The notes: a model not told the origin generated them from the letters alone. Counted from the first letter of the stretch, positions 34,293-43,944 are shown. The stretch: 64,000 bases of DNA from an uncultured Gammaproteobacteria bacterium (GCA_913060495.1 CAJXRP010000003.1:1-64000), one strand, 5' to 3'. A program made the numbers and translations.

Positions 34293-35183
34293 TCATAATT
34301 TCCCTTCTTGATTGAATATCTCTAGAAGCCAGCGCCAGAAAACGAGTGAAATATTTCTGTTACTGTTTCCATTCAATGCCAGCCAATAATAATCTTCTGT
34401 AATGAGATGAAATTCGTGCAATGCAACCAAAGACCCTGAGTCGAACCAGTCCTGACTTACCGGCAATGGCATGAGAGCGATGCCCACGCTCTGCTCCGCT
34501 GCGCGTGAAAGGGCAAACATGCTATCGACATAGATGATTTTCTTAGGTCGTAAGTTAGTTACTCCAGCATTTTCTGCCCACTGTTCCCATGCATTCGGTC
34601 TTGCCTTATGGAGCAGTATCGTTGCTTTTTTTATGGCGTCGAGCTCAGTAATTCCCTCCATCTCCCATTGTTCTTTTTGTTGCGCGCTGCAGGCTGGGAC
34701 GTAACGAATGGGGAACAGCTTCGCTACCTTGACTGCGTTTGGAGTCTTGCGTGACAAAACAATGTTAATGTCGGCGGCGGGATTGAGTTCGTCTGTTATG
34801 CCTTGGCCCTCTATCTGTAAATCAATGTCGGGGTAGGTGTCGGAGAAGCTACTCATACGTGGCATTAGCAATTCGCTAGCGAAGAATTCAGGCATCTGCA
34901 CTAGCACTGGGTGTAGTGCCTTCTGTTTACGAATCTTACTGGTCGCATCATCGATTGCCCTGAGATAGGGGTTAATTTCTTGATACAGGTGAGAGCCATC
35001 CTGAGTAAGTGAAATCGAACGTGTGAGTCGCTTGAAGAGCTTCGTGCCCAAGTCTTCCTCGAGATCGCTGATCTGATGGCTCACCGCGCTAGGGGTGAGG
35101 CACAATTCATTTGCTGCTTTCTTGAAACTAAGATGCTCGGCTGCTGTACAGAATGTACGCAAGCCTCTATGTTGGATAGGCAT
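34293..35183 (-). CDS. LysR-family regulator, GcvA-like
   Basis: A 296-residue LysR-type regulator. The N-terminal H-R-G-L-R-T-F-C-T-A-A-E-H-L-S-F with A-A-N-E-L-C-L-T-P-S-A-V-S-H-Q-I is typical of the GcvA/AmpR-like branch, followed by L-G-x-x-L-F-x-R. The effector domain is of ordinary length. The divergent neighbour is the exported aspartic-protease-like protein across a 430-base gap, the most obvious candidate target, though the gap is long. On the other side a 246-base gap without visible features separates it from the TPR-like gene. Confidence 0.82.
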   Translation of the reverse strand: MPIQHRGLRTFCTAAEHLSFKKAANELCLTPSAVSHQISDLEEDLGTKLFKRLTRSISLTQDGSHLYQEINPYLRAIDDATSKIRKQKALHPVLVQMPEFFASELLMPRMSSFSDTYPDIDLQIEGQGITDELNPAADINIVLSRKTPNAVKVAKLFPIRYVPACSAQQKEQWEMEGITELDAIKKATILLHKARPNAWEQWAENAGVTNLRPKKIIYVDSMFALSRAAEQSVGIALMPLPVSQDWFDSGSLVALHEFHLITEDYYWLALNGNSNRNISLVFWRWLLEIFNQEGKL

Positions 35184-35613
35184 TGAATCTTGATCCTAAG
35201 TGGGCTTATGCTAATCAAAGCGAGATATTGCAAAACGTTGGGATTAGTTTGCGACGGCAAAAGCTGTATCCTGTAATTAGCAATCCCTGTGCCAATGTCT
35301 TGTTTAAGTAAGACTGTTGACTCTACACAAGCAAATGAAGCGGAAAGTCCTGGGCCGTGCTCTCGGGACAGGCATTAACTAGCCTGAAAACATAAGATCA
35401 GCAAATGCTGAATCAAATCTGATTGCCAGGCACTACAGGTTTTTAGCAAGATGGCGAGCTAGCTTGTACCAATAGTGTGCTAGTGCACCATGCTGGAGCG
35501 TTTGTGTTCCCGTGGGGAATCTCCAAATTTATCCGCCGATCTATTGCTGAACGAGTTTCTGTTGTAATCTTGCTCTCGAGTAATCGAATCAATGAGTCAT
35601 AAGACCTATTTCT
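35184..35613. other. Long intergenic region between a LysR gene and an exported protein gene
   Basis: I see no ORF of convincing composition on either strand and no strong hairpin or repeat. The region should contain the promoters of both divergent genes. The length (430 bases) exceeds what two promoters need, so a small RNA or a decayed gene cannot be excluded by reading alone. Confidence 0.4.
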
Positions 35614-36267
35614 ATGAAAAAAATAGCAGTTCTATTGCTTAGCTGTGGCCTCGCCTTGGGGCAGCTGACCTATGCAGCGGCAGGTGAATGTCAGCCGTTA
35701 TCGAGTGTTGAAGGCGATGGCTTAGTGGCAGTAATCTCGGCAGCGGATATGAACGCTGTGTTGCAGGTCAATTTCGATGACAGTGAGGTTTGTACTCTAC
35801 AGAGCGAGTCTCTAGATTTTGGTGAGGCGGCTGGCGTCAGCTTCCATAACAGTGTCGCCTTGGATGAGTTCGTAGTTCAGGCCTCAGTAGATGGATATGA
35901 GACATGGCTGCGTATCGACAGTGAATACAATGGGGAATTGTTGCTCGATAGGGCTACCGGAGAGGACTTGGGCCTCACCGATGCCGAGTTTCTTGGTGAC
36001 AATTCGCAGCTCGAGGCGTCGGATTTCTTTATCGAATACGTCGGTTCACTCGAGATAGGCGGGTTTTCTCTGCGTAACGTAGAAACCAATATTCCCTTAT
36101 TAGAGGTCCCTTATGACCATTATGCAGGTCGAGGTCCCATACCTGAGAATTCCGTGTCGGAGGCAGAATTTCTAACGATTGGCTCGATAGGAGAGGAAAT
36201 ACTGGAGGAGGTGCTCATAACTGTGGATATCGTCAATCAGAGAATTTATATGACGGAAGCTAACTAA
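35614..36267 (+). CDS. Exported protein with degenerate retropepsin-like aspartic protease fold
   Basis: A 217-residue protein with a signal ending Y-A-A-A. The middle, W-L-R-I-D-S-E-Y-N-G-E-L-L-L-D-R followed by L-G-L, matches the layout of bacterial retropepsin-like domains, where the active Asp lies in D-T-G-A/S. Here the triplet is D102-S-E104, so the Gly of the catalytic loop is gone. The tail, T-I-G-S-I-G-E-E-I-L-E and V-D-I-V-N-Q-R-I-Y-M, corresponds to the closing G-x-D-x-L and strand of such domains. Probably not an active peptidase. The fold call is inference. Confidence 0.45.
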   Translation: MKKIAVLLLSCGLALGQLTYAAAGECQPLSSVEGDGLVAVISAADMNAVLQVNFDDSEVCTLQSESLDFGEAAGVSFHNSVALDEFVVQASVDGYETWLRIDSEYNGELLLDRATGEDLGLTDAEFLGDNSQLEASDFFIEYVGSLEIGGFSLRNVETNIPLLEVPYDHYAGRGPIPENSVSEAEFLTIGSIGEEILEEVLITVDIVNQRIYMTEAN

Positions 36268-36353
36268 CTGGTTATCCTGTCTGTAAATCGATAGATTTCA
36301 GCTAGCAAATAACACTAACAAATACATAAACAACCACAATAAAGGATATACAC

Positions 36354-36842
36354 ATGAAACGCTTTATTTTGACTCTCTTGGCACTGCCAAGCCTCATTGC
36401 TTCTACTTCATTTGCCCAGGAATACGTTGCGATCGAAATGGAAATCGATGTCGATAAGCCAGCTGCAGAAGTTTGGTCAAAAGTAGGTGGTTACTGCGAC
36501 ATTAGTGAATGGCTTGGCTTAGATTGCCAGATCACCTCCGGTGATGGCGCTCTAGGTACGGTTCGGTCTCTTTTGGATGGCAGAATTTTGGAAATACTCG
36601 TAGCCGAAACTGAGCTGTCTTATGGTTATACGCAACCTGCCCCGGCAGAGGGTTTCTATGATCATTACCACGGTTTCTTGGAAGCTCGCCCTACCGGCGC
36701 GAACAGCAGCAAGTTGTTGTATACGTTGATGCTAGATGTATCGAATTTGGAAGATCAGGCTGCGAAGGATGCTAATGTTGCGAGAAGACGTGGCATGTTT
36801 GAAGGTGCGCTAGCAGCAATGAAGGAAATGGCAGAACAATAG
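36354..36842 (+). CDS. Exported SRPBCC (START-like) domain protein
   Basis: A 162-residue protein with a signal peptide ending S-F-A-Q. The mature part follows the polyketide-cyclase/START-like helix-grip fold: a first strand (V-A-I-E-M-E-I-D-V), the helix after D-K-P-A-A-E-V-W, G-D-G-A-L-G-T-V-R, and a long C-terminal helix. Such domains bind hydrophobic ligands. Two cysteines near 41 and 51 may form a disulfide in the periplasm. The gene is 86 bases after the aspartic-protease-like gene and ends at a bidirectional terminator. Confidence 0.75.
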   Translation: MKRFILTLLALPSLIASTSFAQEYVAIEMEIDVDKPAAEVWSKVGGYCDISEWLGLDCQITSGDGALGTVRSLLDGRILEILVAETELSYGYTQPAPAEGFYDHYHGFLEARPTGANSSKLLYTLMLDVSNLEDQAAKDANVARRRGMFEGALAAMKEMAEQ

Positions 36843-36860
36843 ATTCAAGCTTGTCGAAGA

Positions 36861-36900
36861 AAAGGCGGAGGAGATGTTGATCTCTCTCCGCCTTTTTTTT
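36861..36900. terminator. Bidirectional terminator between convergent genes
   Basis: AAAGGCGGAGGAGAT pairs with ATCTCTCTCCGCC, with one bulged or mismatched position and a short TGTTG loop. Eight T residues follow on the plus strand and AAAA on the other flank, so it can serve the SRPBCC gene and the convergent DUF1080 gene, whose stop codon lies in the T-run. Confidence 0.8.
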
Positions 36901-37507
36901 ACAGTTCTTTAATTGCGACCTTACGAAAGCGAAGGGTTCCTAGGGCGCGTTGCAGGGCAATCGGTCCGCTTGCAAGTAGATCATCCCGTACATCTACTGT
37001 TCGCTTGTTATTAAGATCAACCACCAAATGATTACCGTCTAAAGTAATGACGAGTACATTCCACTTGCCTCCTACTGTTGGTCTAGGCTCATCTACAGGG
37101 GCGATGTGAACGATTGCGCCGGTACCGAAGGAAGGATCGCCGCGTTGATCGTAAATATTCGCCTCATAACAAGTGCGATCGGTAATTTGATTTGCATCCT
37201 CACAGCGCATGTAAATGCCGCTATTTGAATCTTCGCTCGCCCAGAATTCGACGCGCAAGGAAAAGTCGCTGTAATTTTTCTTGGTAACCAAGAAGGAAGT
37301 GCCGCTACCCTCGGTTGCCTGAATAGCGTTATGTTCAGCAGACCAATTCGCGTCGCCGACAATGTTAAAATTCTCCATGCCCTCAGTGCCGTCAATAAGA
37401 GTAACCCAATCGTTGTCGGCTGCCTGGATGAGAGAGCTTGCTAGTACTGTAGAGAACCCTACAAAGAGTAGGCCTAGATATTCCGATAATTTGTAGAATG
37501 TTCGCAT
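36899..37507 (-). CDS. Exported DUF1080 (3-keto-disaccharide hydrolase-like) protein
   Basis: From ATG 37507, preceded by AGGAGAAG, the protein has 202 residues with a signal ending I-Q-A-A. The concanavalin-like DUF1080 domain shows W-V-T-L-I-D-G, L-V-T-K-K-N-Y-S-D-F, L-R-V-E-F-W and N-S-G-I-Y-M-R. In other bacteria this domain occurs in 3-keto-glycoside hydrolases and sugar-binding proteins. The upstream part of the longer frame (to 37546) lacks signal character. Its stop codon lies within the shared terminator. It is 43 bases after the tgpA-like gene, so it may be read as the last gene of that unit. Confidence 0.8.
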   Translation of the reverse strand: MRTFYKLSEYLGLLFVGFSTVLASSLIQAADNDWVTLIDGTEGMENFNIVGDANWSAEHNAIQATEGSGTSFLVTKKNYSDFSLRVEFWASEDSNSGIYMRCEDANQITDRTCYEANIYDQRGDPSFGTGAIVHIAPVDEPRPTVGGKWNVLVITLDGNHLVVDLNNKRTVDVRDDLLASGPIALQRALGTLRFRKVAIKEL

Positions 37508-37588
37508 CGTATGCTTCTCCTGAATAAATTTAAACGGCTGAGGCAAAGATTAAAAGTTCTGGCGCGCAAAAGCTATGCTTCTAAGGCC

Positions 37589-39529
37589 TTATTTGGCTAT
37601 GGCTTGTAAACATACTTCCAGTGATTGCTCTACTTCTTCGATGGCTTTCTCATCACCATCGGAAAAGCGCCGTAGAGTATAGCTTTGTAGGAATGCCTTG
37701 GTGGCTCTTACTCGCTCCGAAGACCATTCTTCAGGTAGGTTTTGGGCATAGGTGCTCGCTGTCCAAGATTCGTTCGACGGTAGGTTTGCGGAATTCAGGA
37801 AACGTTGCCAGACCTTCTGCCAGCGCACAGTGCGGGAATCAGCTTTCTCCTGTCGTCCGCGAATGCGTCGATATTCCCGCACGAACAGGAACAAGAGAAT
37901 CAACAAACCGCCATAGCGAACGAAGTCAGTCATGAGTTCATTTGCGAGTACAGCATCGATTAACTTTTGCCATTGCCCGGCTACGCGGTGATACAAGACG
38001 CTGAATGGGCTCGACTCATACCCACCGAAGAAGCTTGTAATACTCGGCGGTGTTGGGTCGATAGTGTGCCAATAGCCTTCTGTGTCCTGCCACTCGACCC
38101 AACTGTGAGCATCACGTTCTCTAACTAACCACATATCCGCGGATAGTTGCTCATGAATAACATAGCCGCCGACTATGCGTGCGGGAATGTCGTTGGCGCG
38201 CAGTGCCAGAGTAGCGCCTGTCGCAAACCAGAAGCAGTAGGCAGCTTGATCGTTCAGAAAGAAATCGTGAAAGGGTTGGTCTGGATTGAAATTTGTTTCT
38301 AATGAATAACCCCGTGCAATGAAATGGTCCAGAATGTTGTAGACGGTTTGCTGTTCATCGCCTGCAAGAAAATTAGCACTCTTTTCTTGCAGGCGCGTAT
38401 CCCAGAATGAGGGTAGCTGAAGATTGATCTCGTTGAATGTGTCGGGTATCGATTCGTTGCTAGTTTGAATTTCCCAGCGTCTATCGGCACCGCGATCGTA
38501 AACAGGGGACCAAACATCCGCCGCATTATGAGTAAGGGCTTCGAAGCGACCGATCAGGTGACTAGTGTTAGGGCTCATAAATACAAAATTGTTTCTGGAA
38601 AGGCTTTGCACATCGATTCTTTGTGGAGGGATATTGTCGCTTGGAAACTGATGATTACTCATCTCATAGCGCAGCTGACCAGTATCTTCGATAGAGGCAT
38701 CCAATAATGTGAGGGCCGACAGGGGCCGTTCTATCGGATTCCAAACTAATTCTTCGTCTAGTTCAACGAGTCTGTTTCCTGCTAGGTATCGACTGGGGCG
38801 ACTCTCAGTGGTCGCGCGCATGACTGCCCGGTTGGAGGGTTGCAGAAATGCCGAGGCGCGCAGCTGCTGTCTCGGAGAGAATCCTGTCGGTGTAAAGCTA
38901 TTGTTGTTACTTGAAAACATGCCCCCTAGCGCGGCAACGACGGGCCCTTGCCCAACGCTCAGTATCAGGCCTAACAATGGAACAATCAGGAACAACGGTA
39001 GTAGCAAGAGGAATCGAGAGAATAAATAATCAGCACAGCGGTCTGCCATGAGGGTGAGGCTGGCAAGTAAAATTGCAGCTATGCTGAGTAGGGCAACGGG
39101 TACGCCAAATAGCTGTACAACTGTTTGCTGCGGTGGCGAGATGAGTAAGGTCAGCAGCAATCCCAACACGAGAATCGTTTGCGAATTTCTATTCAACGCT
39201 AGGTGCGTGCCGCTTTTTTCTCCAGATGCAAATAGCCATAGCTGGTAGGTGAGTAAGCTAAGTACAAGGCCCGCACCTAGACCGTTAGTCTGTGCCCAAG
39301 AACCTTCGAGCGCCCAGTCTTCTAGAACTTGACTGCCGAGAAAGCCGCCGGTTGCTAGAAGGACGAATGACAGGCCCCAGGTAGGTCGCTCTACCTGCAC
39401 TAACTTCAGCGCACCTAGAACGCTCAGACCCATGCCTAACCAAATGACGGCATTTAGTTCCATAGACAGCCCTAGATGCAAGGACTCTAATGCGAGGAAT
39501 ATTGTGAGGAAGATCTGTCCCAGAGGCAT
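37589..39529 (-). CDS. TgpA-like membrane transglutaminase (DUF3488/transglutaminase/DUF4129)
   Basis: A 646-residue inner-membrane protein. Six to eight hydrophobic spans occupy the first 200 residues (DUF3488), then a periplasmic domain, the transglutaminase-like core and a last span near 540 with a cytoplasmic DUF4129-type tail. The Cys-His-Asp triad is visible in A-A-Y-C-F-W-F-A-T-G, D-A-H-S-W-V-E-W and T-I-D-P-T-P-P. It resembles Pseudomonas TgpA, an essential periplasmic transglutaminase. The start overlaps the stop of the DUF58 gene by one base, so they are coupled. Confidence 0.85.
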   Translation of the reverse strand: MPLGQIFLTIFLALESLHLGLSMELNAVIWLGMGLSVLGALKLVQVERPTWGLSFVLLATGGFLGSQVLEDWALEGSWAQTNGLGAGLVLSLLTYQLWLFASGEKSGTHLALNRNSQTILVLGLLLTLLISPPQQTVVQLFGVPVALLSIAAILLASLTLMADRCADYLFSRFLLLLPLFLIVPLLGLILSVGQGPVVAALGGMFSSNNNSFTPTGFSPRQQLRASAFLQPSNRAVMRATTESRPSRYLAGNRLVELDEELVWNPIERPLSALTLLDASIEDTGQLRYEMSNHQFPSDNIPPQRIDVQSLSRNNFVFMSPNTSHLIGRFEALTHNAADVWSPVYDRGADRRWEIQTSNESIPDTFNEINLQLPSFWDTRLQEKSANFLAGDEQQTVYNILDHFIARGYSLETNFNPDQPFHDFFLNDQAAYCFWFATGATLALRANDIPARIVGGYVIHEQLSADMWLVRERDAHSWVEWQDTEGYWHTIDPTPPSITSFFGGYESSPFSVLYHRVAGQWQKLIDAVLANELMTDFVRYGGLLILLFLFVREYRRIRGRQEKADSRTVRWQKVWQRFLNSANLPSNESWTASTYAQNLPEEWSSERVRATKAFLQSYTLRRFSDGDEKAIEEVEQSLEVCLQAIAK

Positions 39530-40941
39530 TAGTTCACACTCTTCTTCGAGAATCTAGTTAGTTTTTCCTTAAGCCTTTCCTTCATCTTTTTCTTTGAGCC
39601 CGCAGCTACTTGCGGCGTGAGTGACGAGGTTATTTCAACAAAATGACTACCTTCTGGAAGACTGCCACCATCATCTGCAGTCTCTTTGATAAGAAAGACC
39701 AAGACGAGGATGCCGGCGCGCTGCCAGCGATCGACAAGTGCTTCTGCTTTCTTGTTCCAGCGCCCTAGAACCAGCACATGGATACCTTCATCCATTAGAA
39801 CCGATTCTGGGAGTGTATTGAGTTCTTCGGAGTAACCGCGTTCTGGCTTGCAAGTGGCTATGTATTGGAAAAATTGATGGGGTTCTTCTAGGGTGTGCCA
39901 GTTCGCACCAAGAGCCAGAGCCGCTAAACTAAAGCCCTCGTTCTGCGCCGAGCGACCAATCTCCACAGCCAGCGATAAGCGCTCATCTAAGGGATCCTCA
40001 TCGATGGGCCGACGCTGCCAGGCCTTAAAGTCGGCAAGGCTTAGGTCTACGATAAGATAAACCTTGTCTCGTCGTATTTGCTCGACGCCTTCGAACACTT
40101 TGCTCATCGGTTCGCCATAGCGACTACTGGCGCGATGATCCAAGCGGCGCATCGAGTCACCGGTCTGATAGGGGCGAGAATAGGCATAGTCTAAAGAGGG
40201 GCCCTTGCGTGTGCTCTCACTACCGAGGGTTAACCGTTTACTCGCTTGGTCAGCAATGTTGCGTAGAGAGGGTATTGCTACTTTTAGTGTTTCGGGTAGC
40301 ACATAAACTTCTGTGGGTACGGCTTTCCTAGTCGTAAATCGCGTTAGGAAGAAAGGGAAATACGTCTGCACGGCAAGGCCCGAGAGGTTTAGTATGCCGC
40401 GCCTCTGCGGCTCGCAAAGAACCGATATTGTGGTGCTCTGTCCTGCGGGAAGGTTCTGTTGGTGTGGGCGAGACCATTCCTTGGGCCAGCGACCATAGGG
40501 TACAACCATCTCACGTAGGGAAAAATTGTAGAGATTGAAGCGGCCGTTGTTTGTTACTTTCACCTGTGAAGAGAGTGGCTGACCTGCGACCGAAGTTTTC
40601 GGTGTTTCACGTTGTATCGATACCTTAGGCCTGCATATATAGCCGAGTAACATGCTCCATAACAATAGACCTACGCCAAAGGCGCTAGTGAATAGCAGAA
40701 AGCCACTACTTGCTCTGTAACTAAAAAAGAAGATGGATAGTGAGCAGATGAGGATGATTTTTCCGGTTCGTGTTAAGCCGTCGTAGTACAGGCGACGGAA
40801 TAGGCGTAACAGTAATTTTGCACGGTGTTCCGACCAGCGTGGAACGAGGCGTAAGTTTGAGAACCAACGAATCAATCTCCACCAGTGAAGAAGGAAGATC
40901 TCGTTGGATACTCGAACGGGACGGTCGGCTAATTCACTCAT
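39529..40941 (-). CDS. DUF58 domain protein (MoxR partner)
   Basis: A 470-residue protein with two N-terminal membrane spans (about 60-100) and a vWA-like DUF58 domain. The family signature appears as R-P-Y-Q-T-G-D-S-M-R-R-L-D-H-R-A-S-S-R, with D-H in place of the commoner D-W. A vWA-type strand V-Y-L-I-V-D-L-S follows, with a lone metal-site Ser. The C-terminus is basic. DUF58 proteins work with MoxR ATPases, probably as assembly factors for membrane or periplasmic proteins. A 111-base gap separates it from the moxR gene upstream. Confidence 0.85.
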   Translation of the reverse strand: MSELADRPVRVSNEIFLLHWWRLIRWFSNLRLVPRWSEHRAKLLLRLFRRLYYDGLTRTGKIILICSLSIFFFSYRASSGFLLFTSAFGVGLLLWSMLLGYICRPKVSIQRETPKTSVAGQPLSSQVKVTNNGRFNLYNFSLREMVVPYGRWPKEWSRPHQQNLPAGQSTTISVLCEPQRRGILNLSGLAVQTYFPFFLTRFTTRKAVPTEVYVLPETLKVAIPSLRNIADQASKRLTLGSESTRKGPSLDYAYSRPYQTGDSMRRLDHRASSRYGEPMSKVFEGVEQIRRDKVYLIVDLSLADFKAWQRRPIDEDPLDERLSLAVEIGRSAQNEGFSLAALALGANWHTLEEPHQFFQYIATCKPERGYSEELNTLPESVLMDEGIHVLVLGRWNKKAEALVDRWQRAGILVLVFLIKETADDGGSLPEGSHFVEITSSLTPQVAAGSKKKMKERLKEKLTRFSKKSVN

Positions 40942-41052
40942 AGAAAAGCACCGTAACTCGAAGAGCCGGCATCAGCATAAAACTATTTATAGATCTGTCA
41001 GAATTCATGGCTTGGGGGAATAGTTTTATCCTGACCCCGGAATACATGTGGC

Positions 41053-42018
41053 TTATCTCGGCACCGGAACACTTGCGACAATGTTCTGCATCAGTTCATG
41101 GGCTTGCGTGCTGTCGTTATCACGACCGTGCCGTGGAAGAATGCGGTGGTTCCAAACCGGTGGAACGAGCTGCTGTATGTCTTCGGCAATTACCTGTTGC
41201 CTACCTTTTACTAGAGCATAGCCCTTGCAGGCTGTCGCTAAATGCATCGAGCCGCGAGGAGAGATGCCGAGCTTGATGTTTGGATCTTCGCGGGTTGCCC
41301 TTGCGAGCGTCACGATATAGCGCGCGAGATCTGCGTGCAGGTGAACTTTTTCGCAGGCATCACGTAGGGCTGCGACTGAATTTTTATCTAAGACCGCCAC
41401 AGGATCACGCTTTGCTGTTTCGCCGTATTCACCGAGAAGATGTAATTCCGCATTAACATCGGGATAGCCTAAGCTGATAGAGGTGAGGAACCTGTCTAGC
41501 TGCGCCTCAGGCAATGGGTTGGTGCTATCGAAATCAATTGGGTTCTGAGTGGCGATCACGGTAAACAAACTTGAAAGGGGTTGGTTCACGCCATCGGCTG
41601 CTACATAGCCTTCTTCCATCGCCTGAAGGAATGCAGATTGACTCCGTGTTGGCGCACGATTGATTTCGTCTGCCAGTAGGAAGTCAGTAAAAATTGGTCC
41701 GGGTGAGAAAGTAAACTTGGCTTCACTGGCGTTATAGATGCTGCCACCTAATATATCTGCCGGCAGAATGTCGTTGGTAAATTGAATGCGATTAAAATCT
41801 AGACCAAGTATCTGTGCCAAGCCTTTGGCTAGTGTTGTCTTGCCGACACCGGGAACATCCACAACTAGCACATGGCCTCTGGCAATAATGCTAGCCAATA
41901 GCAGATCAATAACGAATTCATCCCCCAACCAGTGCTGAGCCAGAGATTTATGCGCCTGATCCAGCAGGGATACCAGCTGGTTTAGGTCGTCTTGCTTGGG
42001 TTGCTGTATTGATTCCAT
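41053..42018 (-). CDS. MoxR-family AAA+ ATPase
   Basis: A 321-residue AAA+ ATPase. Walker A is G-V-G-K-T-T-L (about 57-63), Walker B is L-L-A-D-E-I-N-R-A-P followed by the sensor strand F-T-V-I-A-T-Q-N-P, and the arginine finger region is L-P-E-A-Q-L-D-R-F. The C-terminal lid has the usual I-S-P-R-G segment. MoxR ATPases remodel or insert cofactors into partner proteins with DUF58/vWA proteins. First gene of the moxR, DUF58, tgpA order, commonly seen in Gammaproteobacteria. Confidence 0.92.
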   Translation of the reverse strand: MESIQQPKQDDLNQLVSLLDQAHKSLAQHWLGDEFVIDLLLASIIARGHVLVVDVPGVGKTTLAKGLAQILGLDFNRIQFTNDILPADILGGSIYNASEAKFTFSPGPIFTDFLLADEINRAPTRSQSAFLQAMEEGYVAADGVNQPLSSLFTVIATQNPIDFDSTNPLPEAQLDRFLTSISLGYPDVNAELHLLGEYGETAKRDPVAVLDKNSVAALRDACEKVHLHADLARYIVTLARATREDPNIKLGISPRGSMHLATACKGYALVKGRQQVIAEDIQQLVPPVWNHRILPRHGRDNDSTQAHELMQNIVASVPVPR

Positions 42019-42140
42019 CGGCGGATATTAGCAGCGGATGGGTCTATTTTCAGTAGAAGTTTGTTAATCTGAGCCTGCTGGAACCGAATTCGGCCAAAAA
42101 CGTGTCCCAAGACGTGTTTAACAATAAGAAGGAATACACT

Positions 42141-43901
42141 ATGCCAGTCCTCAGTCCCTTTAATCGTGCTCTACACCTAGCAGGCGCAACGTTGCTGCTA
42201 AGCACTTCCGTAGCCATTGCGCAGCCGCAGGCACTGCTGGACAGCTACACCCCAGTCACGCTGGAAGAGTTGGCGAATCCACCTGCGGGTGACTGGTTAA
42301 TGTGGCGTGGCACTCCCAATCATTGGGCCTATAGTCAACTGGATCAGATTAATAAGGACAATGTGGACAGCCTGCGCTTAGCTTGGTCTTGGACCATGGA
42401 GCCGGGCAAGCAGGAGACCACGCCGCTAGTACATGATGGCATTATGTTTCTGCCCCAGGCCTGTGATTTCATCGAGGCGGTTGATGCCACAGATGGTACG
42501 CCATTGTGGGAATACAGAAGAGAAACCGTTGATCATGTGGCTCCTCTGTCCTGCGCGAATCGCAACGGCACTCTATATAAAGACCAGCTCATTGTCGCCA
42601 CGCGAGATGCCTTCATTGTTTCCTTGAATGCCACCAGCGGTGAAGTGACTTGGGAGAAGAAAATTGGCGATTGGACAGTAGGTCAGCACTATTCCGGCGG
42701 ACCCCAAGTATTTAATGGCAAGGTGATAACGGGCATGTCCGGTTGTTACTACATTAATACCAGTTGCTGGATTACCGCCCACGATGCCGACACCGGGGAA
42801 GAGCTGTGGCGCACTAACACGGTACCTAAAATTGGTGAACCTAACTGGGAAAGCTGGGGTGATGTGCCTAACGAACAGCGCCGAGGTGGGTCGGCGTGGA
42901 TGCCAGCGAGTTTCGATCCCGATCTGAATCTTATTTTTATAGGTGTGGCAGTGCCGATCCCCTGGGGCGAAGTGCAACGGGGCACTAGAGGTGGCGATGT
43001 CTTATACACTAATTCTACCTTGGCTCTGGATGCAGAGACCGGCGAGATTTCCTGGTACTTTCAGCATATCCCTGGAGGTAATTGGGATCAGGACCACCCT
43101 TTTGAGCGGCTGATTGTAGAGACTGAAGTAACACCCGATGCCGATGCGGTCTCGTGGATGAATCCAAACATAGATTCTAGTGAACGTAGAAAAGTCATAA
43201 CAGGTGTTCCAGGAAAGCCTGGTATCGTCTGGACGTTGGATGCAGCGACAGGAGATTTTCTATGGGCGACTGAGACTAACTTTCAGAATGTCATCGTCGG
43301 CGTGGATGTAGAAGGACGTAAAGGCATTACCAATCCCGAGATCCACATTACCGAGATCGGCCAACAGAAACTCGTGTGTCCAACTACCCAGGGGGGCATC
43401 AATTGGAACTCGGTTGGCTACAGTCCACAAACCAATTCGCTGTACACACCAACTAACAATACTTGTATGAACTTTGCATTAAGGCCAGTGGAGCCAACTG
43501 TAGGTCTACACCATGCTTCCGCCAGAAGCCGTGCAGAAGCCGGGCCTGAAGACACTGGTCAAGTCGGACAATTTACCTCCATAGATGTGGCGACCGGGGA
43601 AACTCGCTGGACCTATCGACAGCGTGCGGGCATTGGTGGATCTGTTCTAACAACCGGCGGTGGGTTGGTCTTTGTATCCGATGATGCGAGACGTTTCCGC
43701 GCCTTTGATGCCGACAATGGTGACATTCTCTGGGAGCAGGTTCTTAATTCAACGGCCGGAGGCTTTCCGGTTAGCTATAGCGTGGATGGTGTGCAATACA
43801 TTGCTATCGCGGCAGGAGAAGGCGTCAACTATCGACGCCACACGCCAGAGATTCGACAGCGTGCGGCTGGCAATACTTTGTATGTATTTCGGTTGCCCTA
43901 A
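42141..43901 (+). CDS. PQQ-dependent dehydrogenase, methanol/ethanol family
   Basis: A 586-residue periplasmic quinoprotein with a Sec signal ending A-I-A-Q. Propeller repeats include A-V-D-A-T-D-G-T-P-L-W, A-L-D-A-E-T-G-E-I-S-W and A-F-D-A-D-N-G-D-I-L-W. The active-site strand reads N-W-D316-Q-D318-H: the base Asp is present, and the second Asp occupies the position that XoxF-type enzymes use to bind a lanthanide. The frame runs back to 42102, but ATG 42141 follows AAGAAGGAA and starts the signal. It heads a four-gene plus-strand operon and would pass electrons to a cytochrome c not encoded here. Confidence 0.88.
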   Translation: MPVLSPFNRALHLAGATLLLSTSVAIAQPQALLDSYTPVTLEELANPPAGDWLMWRGTPNHWAYSQLDQINKDNVDSLRLAWSWTMEPGKQETTPLVHDGIMFLPQACDFIEAVDATDGTPLWEYRRETVDHVAPLSCANRNGTLYKDQLIVATRDAFIVSLNATSGEVTWEKKIGDWTVGQHYSGGPQVFNGKVITGMSGCYYINTSCWITAHDADTGEELWRTNTVPKIGEPNWESWGDVPNEQRRGGSAWMPASFDPDLNLIFIGVAVPIPWGEVQRGTRGGDVLYTNSTLALDAETGEISWYFQHIPGGNWDQDHPFERLIVETEVTPDADAVSWMNPNIDSSERRKVITGVPGKPGIVWTLDAATGDFLWATETNFQNVIVGVDVEGRKGITNPEIHITEIGQQKLVCPTTQGGINWNSVGYSPQTNSLYTPTNNTCMNFALRPVEPTVGLHHASARSRAEAGPEDTGQVGQFTSIDVATGETRWTYRQRAGIGGSVLTTGGGLVFVSDDARRFRAFDADNGDILWEQVLNSTAGGFPVSYSVDGVQYIAIAAGEGVNYRRHTPEIRQRAAGNTLYVFRLP

Positions 43902-43944
43902 GCGAAAACTTCTTGGGTTCTTTTCCTTTGATTAAGGGGGCGCA

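Noticed and set aside
35341..35390. A 15-codon ORF starting ATGAAGCGG in the long gap before the aspartic-protease-like gene
   Set aside because: Too short, no convincing ribosome site, and no other support.
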